Below are positions 1 through 5,127 of a stretch of DNA of 6,081 nt, piece by piece. The position numbers and the translations under genes are program-made. This DNA comes from Flavobacteriales bacterium UBA7690. Lineage in GTDB: Bacteria > Bacteroidota > Bacteroidia > Flavobacteriales_F > PHOS-HE28. The notes beneath the pieces were generated by a model. That model was given only the letters and a program-made list of their open reading frames with translations, did no database searches and was not told where the DNA came from. Each line of letters begins with the position of its first letter. The stretch's first letter is position 1. The stretch spans positions 1 to 6,081 of the forward strand of contig DLGQ01000109.1 in assembly GCA_002482775.1 (NCBI GenBank), read 5' to 3'.

Positions 1-1153
1 CCGCAACGACGGCCGCATCTGGGTTCCTGCGAAACTCGAGGACGCCAAAGCGATCCGCGAGGGCAAGAAGAAAGGCAGCGACATCCCGGAAGCGGACCGC
101 GATTATTACCTGGAACGCCGCTATCCGGCCTTCGGTAACCTGGTGCCGCGCGACGTGGCCAGCCGCGCTGCGAAGGAGCGTTGCGATGCGGGCTTCGGGG
201 TGAACAAGACCGGTGAAGCCGTCTACCTCGATTTCAGCGCAGCGTTCGAACGCTACGGTAAGCTCGAAGCGAATGTGAAGAAGATCGACAACCCGAGCAA
301 GGAAAAGATCATTGAGCTCGGCCGTGCCGTGGTGAGCGAGAAGTACGGCAACCTCTTCGACATGTACGAGAACATCGTCGGCGAGAACCCCTACGATCAC
401 GCGATGAAGATCTACCCCGCCGTACACTACACCATGGGCGGCCTCTGGGTGGATTACAACCTGCAAACAACAGTGCCCGGTCTCTTCGCCTTGGGCGAAG
501 CGAACTTCAGCGATCACGGCGCGAACCGCCTCGGTGCTTCAGCACTGATGCAAGGCTTGGCCGATGGCTACTTCGTGATCCCGTACACGGTCGGTGATTA
601 CTTGGCTGATGATATCCGCACCGGCCCGATCAAGACCAACACGCCGGAGTTCGATGCGGCCGAGAAGGATGTGAAGGACCGCATCAATCACTTCATCAAC
701 AACAAAGGCACCAAGCCAGTGGACGATTTCCACCGCGCGCTGGGCAAGGTGATGTGGGACAAGTGCGGCATGGCCCGCAATGCGCAAGGCTTGCAAGAGG
801 CGATCCAGGAGATCCGCGCCATCCGCGAGGATTTCTGGAAGAACGTGCGTGTGCCCGGCAAGGCCGATGCCTTCAACCAAGAGTTGGAGAAAGCCGGTCG
901 TGTGGCCGATTTCATCGAGCTGGGCGAACTGATGTGCATGGATGCGCTGAACCGCAACGAGAGTTGTGGTGGCCACTTCCGTGAGGAGTACGCCGAGACC
1001 GACGGCCCGCAGAAAGGCGAAGCCAAACGCGACGACGAGAACTACGCCTACGTAGCAGCATGGGAGTGGCTGGGCGAAGCCGGAAAGGCCAACCTGCACA
1101 AAGAGCCGCTGGTGTTCGACGAAGTGAAATTGACGCAACGTTCATACAAATGA
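1..1153 (+). CDS. sdhA: Succinate dehydrogenase/fumarate reductase flavoprotein subunit, 3' part (N-terminus outside window)
   Basis: Catalytic FAD subunit of complex II (succinate-fumarate interconversion), expected on the cytoplasmic face of the inner membrane with SdhB and a cytochrome b subunit. The frame is open from base 2, so the gene enters from the left; 383 residues are present. The usual Bacteroidota length is roughly 640-670, so the N-terminal FAD-binding Rossmann part is missing. Numbering from base 2, visible family landmarks are the PRD segment at residues 49-51 holding the catalytic arginine (R50), the substrate-side histidine in HYTMGG (H142), and the flavin/dicarboxylate segment DHGANRLGASAL (H172, R176). 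The C-terminus (HKEPLVFDEVKLTQRSYK) is typical of Bacteroidota SdhA. The GTG at 143 is an internal valine, not a start. sdhB follows after 48 bp, as expected for an sdhCAB operon. The sequence supports the SdhA/FrdA family firmly; the physiological direction of the reaction cannot be read from it. Confidence 0.97.
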   Translation, partial: RNDGRIWVPAKLEDAKAIREGKKKGSDIPEADRDYYLERRYPAFGNLVPRDVASRAAKERCDAGFGVNKTGEAVYLDFSAAFERYGKLEANVKKIDNPSKEKIIELGRAVVSEKYGNLFDMYENIVGENPYDHAMKIYPAVHYTMGGLWVDYNLQTTVPGLFALGEANFSDHGANRLGASALMQGLADGYFVIPYTVGDYLADDIRTGPIKTNTPEFDAAEKDVKDRINHFINNKGTKPVDDFHRALGKVMWDKCGMARNAQGLQEAIQEIRAIREDFWKNVRVPGKADAFNQELEKAGRVADFIELGELMCMDALNRNESCGGHFREEYAETDGPQKGEAKRDDENYAYVAAWEWLGEAGKANLHKEPLVFDEVKLTQRSYK

Positions 1154-1162
1154 TCCCGTAGC

Positions 1163-1181
1163 GTCGACCCACTGGGTCGAC
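1163..1181. repeat. Perfect inverted repeat (hairpin) between sdhA and sdhB
   Basis: Two perfect 9-bp arms, GTCGACCCA (1163-1171) and TGGGTCGAC (1173-1181), flank one base. As RNA this folds to an 8-bp GC-rich stem with a 3-nt loop. It lies 9 bp after the sdhA stop and 20 bp before sdhB. No T-run follows, so it does not look like an intrinsic terminator, and sdhB has no other clear promoter. It could be a processing or mRNA-stability element, an attenuator, or one copy of a dispersed extragenic palindrome. I see no second copy in the window. Confidence 0.7.
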
Positions 1182-1201
1182 CTGCACGAATAGCAAGGAC
1201 G

Positions 1202-1960
1202 ATGGGCAACATGAAATTGAACCTGAAGATCTGGCGCCAGGACGGTCCCAACGCCGCTGGGCAGTTGAAGGATTATCCGGTGAATGATGTGTCGGAGGAC
1301 ATGTCGTTCCTGGAGATGCTCGATGTGTTGAACGACGACCTCGTCCGCAAGGGTGATGACCCCATCGCGTTCGATCACGATTGCCGCGAGGGCATCTGCG
1401 GATCCTGCAGCCTCTTCATCAACGGCGAAGCACACGGCCCTACGCGCGGCATCACCACGTGCCAGCTGCACATGCGTCGGTTCAAGGATGGTGATACGAT
1501 CTACGTGGAGCCTTGGCGCAGCGCAGCGTTCCCGGTCATCAAGGATCTTGCTACGAACCGTGGCGCGTTCGATCGCATCCAAGCAGCTGGCGGTTTCGTG
1601 AGCGTGAATACCAGTGGCAACCTCGTTGACGGCAACGCGGTGCCCATCCCGAAGGACGATGCCGACAAGGCCTTCGACGCGGCCACCTGCATCGGTTGCG
1701 GAGCTTGTGTGGCCACCTGCCCGAACGGAAGCGCGATGCTGTTCACCGCAGCGAAGGTCTCGCAGCTGTCACTGTTGCCACAAGGCAAGCCTGAGAGCAA
1801 GCGTCGTGCGCTTGCCATGGTGGAGCAAATGGACAAGGAGGGCTTTGGCAACTGCAGCAACACTGGTGCGTGCGAAGTGGAATGCCCGAAAGGGATCAGC
1901 TTGGAGCACATCGCACGCCTGCACCGCGACTACTTGGTGGCGACGGTGACGAAGGAGTGA
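1202..1960 (+). CDS. sdhB: Succinate dehydrogenase/fumarate reductase iron-sulfur subunit
   Basis: Electron-transfer subunit of complex II, carrying electrons between the SdhA flavin and the membrane quinone site. All cluster ligands are present (numbered from 1202). The N-terminal [2Fe-2S] ferredoxin domain has C61, C66, C69 (CREGICGSC) and C87. The C-terminal domain has C163, C166, C169 (CIGCGAC), C173 in ATCP, C218, C224 and C228 (CSNTGACEVECP), which together supply the [4Fe-4S] and [3Fe-4S] clusters. The spacing C69-C87 is longer than in E. coli SdhB, consistent with the B-type/Bacteroidota form. Length is 252 residues, normal for this group. The start is uncertain: the ATG at 1202 lies only 2 bp after AAGGA (1195-1199), while the in-frame ATG at 1211 gives the more typical N-terminus MKLNLKIWRQ with 11-bp spacing. 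I would favour 1211 if start accuracy matters. Cotranscription with sdhA is likely. Confidence 0.97.
   Translation: MGNMKLNLKIWRQDGPNAAGQLKDYPVNDVSEDMSFLEMLDVLNDDLVRKGDDPIAFDHDCREGICGSCSLFINGEAHGPTRGITTCQLHMRRFKDGDTIYVEPWRSAAFPVIKDLATNRGAFDRIQAAGGFVSVNTSGNLVDGNAVPIPKDDADKAFDAATCIGCGACVATCPNGSAMLFTAAKVSQLSLLPQGKPESKRRALAMVEQMDKEGFGNCSNTGACEVECPKGISLEHIARLHRDYLVATVTKE
1952..1957 (+). promoter_or_regulatory. Shine-Dalgarno (AAGGAG) for the 1966 gene, inside the sdhB 3' end
   Basis: AAGGAG ends 8 bp before the ATG at 1966 and immediately precedes the sdhB stop codon. It decides the start of the following small gene, in preference to the upstream in-frame ATGs at 1870 and 1882, which lie inside sdhB. 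It also suggests that ribosomes finishing sdhB could reinitiate on the next gene. Confidence 0.6.
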
Positions 1961-1965
1961 GCCAA

Positions 1966-2343
1966 ATGAAGCTCCCCATGGATCGAACGAGCAGGAGTAG
2001 GATTCCTGCGCAATCATGGGAACGTATCGAGTCGTTCTATGCACGTCTTGCAGCAGAAGCTGGATGGGGACATGAGATGCTTGATCTCGTGAAGCATATC
2101 CGATCAACAGATTTGTCACATAGACTTTTCGCCTATACATCGCACGCGGATCTGTTCGTTGGGATACACCCAGAGCTCGATCGGCACATCGAAGCACTAA
2201 GGATTTTCTTCGATGGAAGCAGTATGACCTACGAGATTGCTTATTGGGCAAAGCCAACAGTTGAACCGGAAGTGAAGCGGTCGTACGCCAGGGCCGACGG
2301 AATCAAAAAGGTGGAAGGATCTATTGAGTACCTGAGATGGTGA
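1966..2343 (+). CDS. Conserved-looking small protein of unknown function (125 aa)
   Basis: I do not recognise this protein. From the ATG at 1966 it is 125 residues, with no signal peptide, membrane segment or metal-binding Cys/His cluster. It appears to be a soluble alpha/beta protein: an amphipathic helix-rich first half (roughly residues 10-45, SWERIESFYARLAAEAGW then MLDLVKHIRSTDLSHRLFAY) followed by alternating short strands (DLFVGIHP, ALRIFFDG, MTYEIAYW) and a C-terminal helix ending in EYLRW. The start is supported by AAGGAG at 1952-1957 and a 5-bp gap after sdhB. Base composition is unlike its neighbours: by hand count 179 of 360 bases (1981-2340) are G or C, about 50%, against about 60% in sdh segments. 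It also uses codons such as AGA, CTA, TTG and ATA more freely. This suggests recent acquisition or weak expression despite its position directly after the sdh genes. It is probably a real gene; the function is unknown. Confidence 0.75.
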   Translation: MKLPMDRTSRSRIPAQSWERIESFYARLAAEAGWGHEMLDLVKHIRSTDLSHRLFAYTSHADLFVGIHPELDRHIEALRIFFDGSSMTYEIAYWAKPTVEPEVKRSYARADGIKKVEGSIEYLRW

Positions 2344-2365
2344 CGTTCAGGCCAGCGACCCACCC

Positions 2366-2446
2366 CGCCACCATGTTGGCGCCACCATCTTCACGGTGAT
2401 GAACAAACTCGCCGCTGATTGCGGCGCCATCTATCTCAGCCAAGTC
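2366..2446 (+). pseudogene. Remnant of a second aminotransferase 5' end
   Basis: In one frame, 2375-2443 reads VGATIFTVMNKLAADCGAIYLSQ, which aligns without gaps to residues 8-30 of the intact aminotransferase (3238-3306): 19 of 23 residues and 56 of 69 bases match, including a 21-base exact run (2382-2402 against 3245-3265). Similarity fades upstream (RHH against LPH) and stops at Q, where the frame reads GTC TGA (stop 2447-2449). No ATG or GTG starts the frame at the right place; it opens after a TGA at 2333, and the first in-frame GTG/ATG (2396, 2399) lie inside the conserved stretch. Of 13 base differences, 10 are at third codon positions and 8 are silent, so the copy diverged as coding sequence before it was truncated. 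It ends one base from the toxin gene's stop. It is best read as a gene relic left by recombination. Confidence 0.8.
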
Positions 2447-2449
2447 TGA

Positions 2450-2866
2450 TCACTTCAACCGTTTGAGCGCTTGCGCAGGCGTCAGCACCGGGATCATATC
2501 CTGCTGCTTGAAATCCTTGTCGTTGCTCACGATGGCATCGATGCCCCCGGCCTTCAACGCAGCTTGGAATTGAACGGCATCATCCAGGTCGTTCCAGCCA
2601 CTGTTGATGCCCGCGAGAAGCTCGGCCTGTGCGATCTGGGCATAGTGAAGGTGGGGGAGTAGGAGGTTGAGGCGTTGGACCACGTCCCTCATGCGCAGGC
2701 CATACTTACGGAGCGAATACAGAACTGTCATCACAGAGACCGGTGTGATGACGATCTCGATCCGACCGGCCGTGCAATGTGCGAATAGCAAAAGGGAATC
2801 CTTGTGGGACGATCGTTCCACTTGATAGAGGTCGAAGAGCACATTGGTGTCAGTGAAGAACCTCAT
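2450..2866 (-). CDS. PIN-domain ribonuclease toxin (VapC-like, PIN_3-type)
   Basis: 138 residues, the size of a single PIN domain. PIN-type toxins are Mg-dependent endoribonucleases, usually cutting tRNA or rRNA, held inactive by a partner antitoxin. Visible signature: the N-terminal strand with catalytic aspartate FFTDTNVLFD (D6), the central acidic helix DLDDAVQFQAAL (D95, D96), then DAIVSNDKDF (D110, D116, D118) and the ending IPVLTPAQAL, all typical of the Bacteroidota PIN_3 proteins. The glutamate often found after the second strand in classical VapC is not obvious here (TPVSVMTVLYSLRK, residues 41-54). The ATG overlaps the stop of the antitoxin gene (ATGA, 2863-2866), implying translational coupling. 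A purine-rich stretch in the antitoxin's last codons may act as ribosome binding site. The 3' end abuts the aminotransferase remnant. Function as a toxin is inferred from family and pairing; the actual RNA target is unknown. Confidence 0.88.
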   Translation of the reverse strand: MRFFTDTNVLFDLYQVERSSHKDSLLLFAHCTAGRIEIVITPVSVMTVLYSLRKYGLRMRDVVQRLNLLLPHLHYAQIAQAELLAGINSGWNDLDDAVQFQAALKAGGIDAIVSNDKDFKQQDMIPVLTPAQALKRLK

Positions 2867-3144
2867 GTGTTCTTCTTCGTACCCTTCTTCTTCCTGGGCT
2901 TATAGCCGTAGGCATAGGCCAGTCGTGGATCCTCTTCAAGATCCTTTTCGGTGATCTTGCCCGATAGCCAAGTGCCCATTTCGCTGAGCCAATCGGGAAC
3001 TTCAGGCCTGGCCGCGTCCTTCCGATCGAGCTCTTCTACCAGCTCGTCCACGATGGCGCTCATCGGCTTGGCCTTGCGTGCGCCTGCCTTCCGAAGCATA
3101 GCCACGGTCTTCTTGTTGAGGCTGAGTGTGACCTTGGTCTTCAT
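2863..3144 (-). CDS. Ribbon-helix-helix antitoxin (DUF6364-like), partner of the PIN toxin
   Basis: 93 residues. The N-terminus KTKVTLSLN (2-10) is a polar-hydrophobic beta strand followed by two helices (about 11-24 and 28-42, with SAIVDELVEELDRK), the ribbon-helix-helix layout used by dimeric antitoxins that bind their own operator. The middle (PDWLSEMGTWLSGKITEKDLEEDPRLAYAYGY, about 50-81) would be the toxin-binding arm. The tail is strongly basic (KPRKKKGTKKNT). The gene precedes the toxin and overlaps it by 4 bp, the classic antitoxin-toxin order. Upstream lie a near-perfect Bacteroidota promoter box (3159-3152) and a pair of direct repeats (3158-3191), so autorepression is likely. No Shine-Dalgarno is seen and the predicted transcript start is only a few bases before the ATG. 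The family name is by recognition of the N-terminal pattern; the role is inferred from architecture and partner. Confidence 0.85.
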   Translation of the reverse strand: MKTKVTLSLNKKTVAMLRKAGARKAKPMSAIVDELVEELDRKDAARPEVPDWLSEMGTWLSGKITEKDLEEDPRLAYAYGYKPRKKKGTKKNT

Positions 3145-3151
3145 TGCAGAT

Positions 3152-3159
3152 CAAATATA
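3152..3159 (-). promoter_or_regulatory. Bacteroidota -7 promoter box for the toxin-antitoxin operon
   Basis: On the minus strand this reads TATATTTG, an exact fit to the Bacteroidota -7 consensus TAnnTTTG. Its 3' end lies 7 bp before the antitoxin ATG (first base 3144), so transcription would start about 2-4 bp before it, giving a nearly leaderless mRNA. A clear TTG/TTTG -33 element about 20 bp upstream is not visible. Confidence 0.55.
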
Positions 3160-3191
3160 CATACGCGGCCTGCAGCCGTACATACGAGGTC
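3158..3191. promoter_or_regulatory. Candidate antitoxin operator: direct repeats one 21-bp period apart
   Basis: TACATACGCGGCC (3158-3170) and TACATACGAGGTC (3179-3191) match at 11 of 13 bases, with the first 8 identical, and start exactly 21 bp apart, two helical turns. Between and partly within them is a short CGGC-CTGCA-GCCG inverted repeat (3166-3178). The proximal copy overlaps the -7 box of the antitoxin promoter by two bases. Ribbon-helix-helix repressors commonly bind tandem short sites on one face of DNA over their own promoter, which fits. Binding itself is inferred. Confidence 0.5.
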
Positions 3192-3216
3192 GGAAGTGTA
3201 GCTTCGGGCCGTGCGA

Positions 3217-4353
3217 ATGACCAGCAAGCTCCCCCACGTCGGCACCACCATCTTCACGGTGATGAGCAAGCTCGCCGCCGAATGCGGTGCGATCAACCTG
3301 AGTCAGGGCTTCCCGGATTTCCCGATCGATGAGAAGCTGAGCGATCTGGTGAACGCCGCTATGCGCAACGGTCACAACCAATATGCTCCGATGCCCGGCC
3401 TGCCCTCCCTGCGCGAGGGGATCGCCAGCAAGGTGGATCGGCTCTATGGGTACCGCTACGAGCCCGATACGGAAGTCACGGTAACATCCGGTGGCACGCA
3501 GGCCATCTTCACCGCGATCGGTGCGGCAGTGCAACCCGGTGATGAAGTGATCATCGTTGATCCGGCGTACGACTGTTATTCGCCTACGGTGGAGTTGTTC
3601 GGTGGCAGGCCGGTGCATGTGCGCTTGGGCAGCGACATGAAGTTCGACGCGGATGCGGTGAAGGCGGCGATCACCCCGAGGACGCGCATGCTGATGATCA
3701 ACACGCCGCACAATCCGGCGGGCACGATCCTGCGCGATGCGGACATGCGGCGCATCGCAGACATGCTGCGCGACACCGACATCATCCTGCTGAGCGACGA
3801 GGTCTACGAACACTTGGTCTTCGATGGCGAGCCGCATGCTTCGGCCATCAACTATCCCGATTTGCGCGAGCGTGCCTTCGTGATCTTCAGCTTCGGCAAG
3901 GTCTTCCACACCACGGGCTGGAAGATGGGGTATGCACTTGCTCCGAAAGAGCTGATGACCGAGTTCCGCAAGGTTCATCAGTTCAATGTGTTCAGCGTGA
4001 ACACGCCGATACAACACGCGTTGGCGACCTACATGATGGAGCCAGCGAACTATGAGGCCGTTCCATCTTTCTACCAAGCCAAGCGTGATCGTTTCGCCAC
4101 CGGCATGGCGCGATCGCGCTTCAAGCTGTTGCCGTGTGAAGGTTCCTATTTCCAGACGGCGGACTACAGTGCGATCAGCAGCGAGACCGATCTGGACTTC
4201 GCGCAGCGCGTGACGCGTGAATTCGGCGTTGCGGCGATCCCGCTGTCGCCCTTCTACAAAGAGCCACCGACGGATCAACGGCTCCTGCGTTTCTGCTTCG
4301 CCAAACAGGACGCTACCTTGGATGCCGCGATCGAGAAGCTATGCAGGATCTGA
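3217..4353 (+). CDS. Methionine/glutamine-type PLP aminotransferase (YbdL/kynurenine aminotransferase-like)
   Basis: A fold-type I, class I/II aminotransferase, closely resembling E. coli YbdL throughout (TTIFTxM, INLSQGFPDF, NQYAPMxGxxxLRE, SFGKxxHxTGWKxGY, CEGxYF, GVAAIPLS). Such enzymes transaminate methionine, glutamine and aromatic amino acids with 2-oxo acids. Numbered from the ATG at 3217 (378 aa): PLP-ring contacts N166 (NTPHNPAG), D194 and Y197 (SDEVYEHL), Schiff-base lysine K228 (SFGK), and carboxylate-binding R358 (RFCFAK). I chose 3217 over the in-frame GTG at 3211 because ATG gives the family-typical start MTSKLPHVGTTIF. No good Shine-Dalgarno is seen; TAGCTTCG (3199-3206) is one base from a Bacteroidota -7 box. 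The stop overlaps the omega-amidase start by 13 bp. The upstream side is shared with the divergent toxin-antitoxin operon, and a relic of a second 5' end lies beyond it. Family assignment is firm, the preferred substrate less so. Confidence 0.93.
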   Translation: MTSKLPHVGTTIFTVMSKLAAECGAINLSQGFPDFPIDEKLSDLVNAAMRNGHNQYAPMPGLPSLREGIASKVDRLYGYRYEPDTEVTVTSGGTQAIFTAIGAAVQPGDEVIIVDPAYDCYSPTVELFGGRPVHVRLGSDMKFDADAVKAAITPRTRMLMINTPHNPAGTILRDADMRRIADMLRDTDIILLSDEVYEHLVFDGEPHASAINYPDLRERAFVIFSFGKVFHTTGWKMGYALAPKELMTEFRKVHQFNVFSVNTPIQHALATYMMEPANYEAVPSFYQAKRDRFATGMARSRFKLLPCEGSYFQTADYSAISSETDLDFAQRVTREFGVAAIPLSPFYKEPPTDQRLLRFCFAKQDATLDAAIEKLCRI

Positions 4354-5120
4354 GAGTGACCATCGTACAAAGCATGCTCCACTGGGAGGATGCGAACGCG
4401 AACCGCACGATGTTCGGTGAGAAGTTAGCGGCATTGAAGGGAACAACGGATCTTGTCGTGCTGCCTGAGATGTTCACAACAGGCTTCAGCATGCGGAGCC
4501 CCGAGTTGGCGGAGGACGTGAACGGCGCCACGGTGCAGTGGATGCGCGATCAAGCCACGAGGATCGATGCAGCCATCTATGGCAGCGCGATCATCACCGA
4601 AGGAGGTAAGTACTTCAACCGTGGACTTTTCGTGAAGCCGGATGGTGAGGTGACCATCTACGACAAACGACATCTCTTCCGTTTCGCCAACGAGACCGAT
4701 CACTATCGCGCCGGCAAGGAGCGTGTAGTGGTAGAATGGCGTGGTTGGCGTGTGCTATTGCAAGTCTGCTTCGACCTGCGTTTCCCGGTCTTCGCACGGA
4801 ACCGCGGTGATTACGATGCGATCCTCTATGTGGCCAACTGGCCGGAAGCAAGGCGCTATCCGTGGAGCCAGTTGCTGATCGCACGGGCGATCGAGAACCA
4901 GTGTTATGTGGCAGGTGTGAACCGGGTAGGGATGGATGGCAAAGGCATCCACTACACCGGAGATTCAGTCGTGATCGATCCGCGCGGTGCGGTGATCGGC
5001 CAAGTGGAGCCATCACAAGAAGGTCATACGACCGTAGTGCTTGACTGGAACGGCTTGGAAGACTTCCGCGCGAAGTTCCCGGTGGCGATGGAAGCGGACG
5101 ACTTCGAATTGAAACACTGA
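4341..5120 (+). CDS. Omega-amidase (2-oxoglutaramate/2-oxosuccinamate amidase), nitrilase family, YafV/Nit2-like
   Basis: 259 residues, cytosolic carbon-nitrogen hydrolase. It hydrolyses the omega-amide of 2-oxoglutaramate, the keto acid left after glutamine transamination, to 2-oxoglutarate and ammonia. The nitrilase Glu-Lys-Cys triad is intact: E43 in VLPEMFTTGF, K109 in YDKRHLF, C143 in QVCFDLRFPVF. Further stretches match E. coli YafV closely: HYRAG, VVVEWRGWR, LYVANWPEARR, ARAIENQCYVAGVNRVG and GDSVVIDP. The start at 4341 lies inside the last codons of the aminotransferase gene (13-bp overlap), with a purine-rich GCGATCGAGAAG stretch just upstream, indicating cotranscription and coupled translation. 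The pairing with a YbdL-like transaminase supports omega-amidase over other nitrilase activities: together they drive transamination of 2-oxo-4-methylthiobutyrate (methionine salvage) or aromatic keto acids to completion. The gene ends 7 bp from the convergent surface-protein gene. Confidence 0.93.
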   Translation: MQDLRVTIVQSMLHWEDANANRTMFGEKLAALKGTTDLVVLPEMFTTGFSMRSPELAEDVNGATVQWMRDQATRIDAAIYGSAIITEGGKYFNRGLFVKPDGEVTIYDKRHLFRFANETDHYRAGKERVVVEWRGWRVLLQVCFDLRFPVFARNRGDYDAILYVANWPEARRYPWSQLLIARAIENQCYVAGVNRVGMDGKGIHYTGDSVVIDPRGAVIGQVEPSQEGHTTVVLDWNGLEDFRAKFPVAMEADDFELKH

Positions 5121-5127
5121 GCGCCCG

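Noticed and set aside
539..1138. Minus-strand open frame of 199 codons opposite sdhA
   Set aside because: Shadow of the sdhA codon structure; sdhA is unmistakable on the plus strand.
1870..1965. N-terminal extension of the small unknown gene back into sdhB
   Set aside because: It would overlap the conserved cysteine-rich end of sdhB, and the ATG at 1966 has a well-placed AAGGAG.
2396..2449. Functional mini-protein starting at the GTG/ATG inside the aminotransferase remnant
   Set aside because: It would be only about 16-17 residues, with no ribosome binding site; the conservation is explained by homology to the intact gene.
2471..2662. Plus-strand short open frame inside the toxin region
   Set aside because: Antisense to the PIN gene, without recognisable features or a ribosome binding site.
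3211..3216. GTG start for the aminotransferase
   Set aside because: The ATG two codons later gives the family-typical N-terminus, and there is no ribosome binding site favouring the GTG.
3151..4278. Long open frame (375 codons) on the minus strand opposite the aminotransferase
   Set aside because: Antisense shadow of a high-GC gene. Its translation is Arg/His/Val-rich and matches no family, while the plus-strand frame has all catalytic residues.
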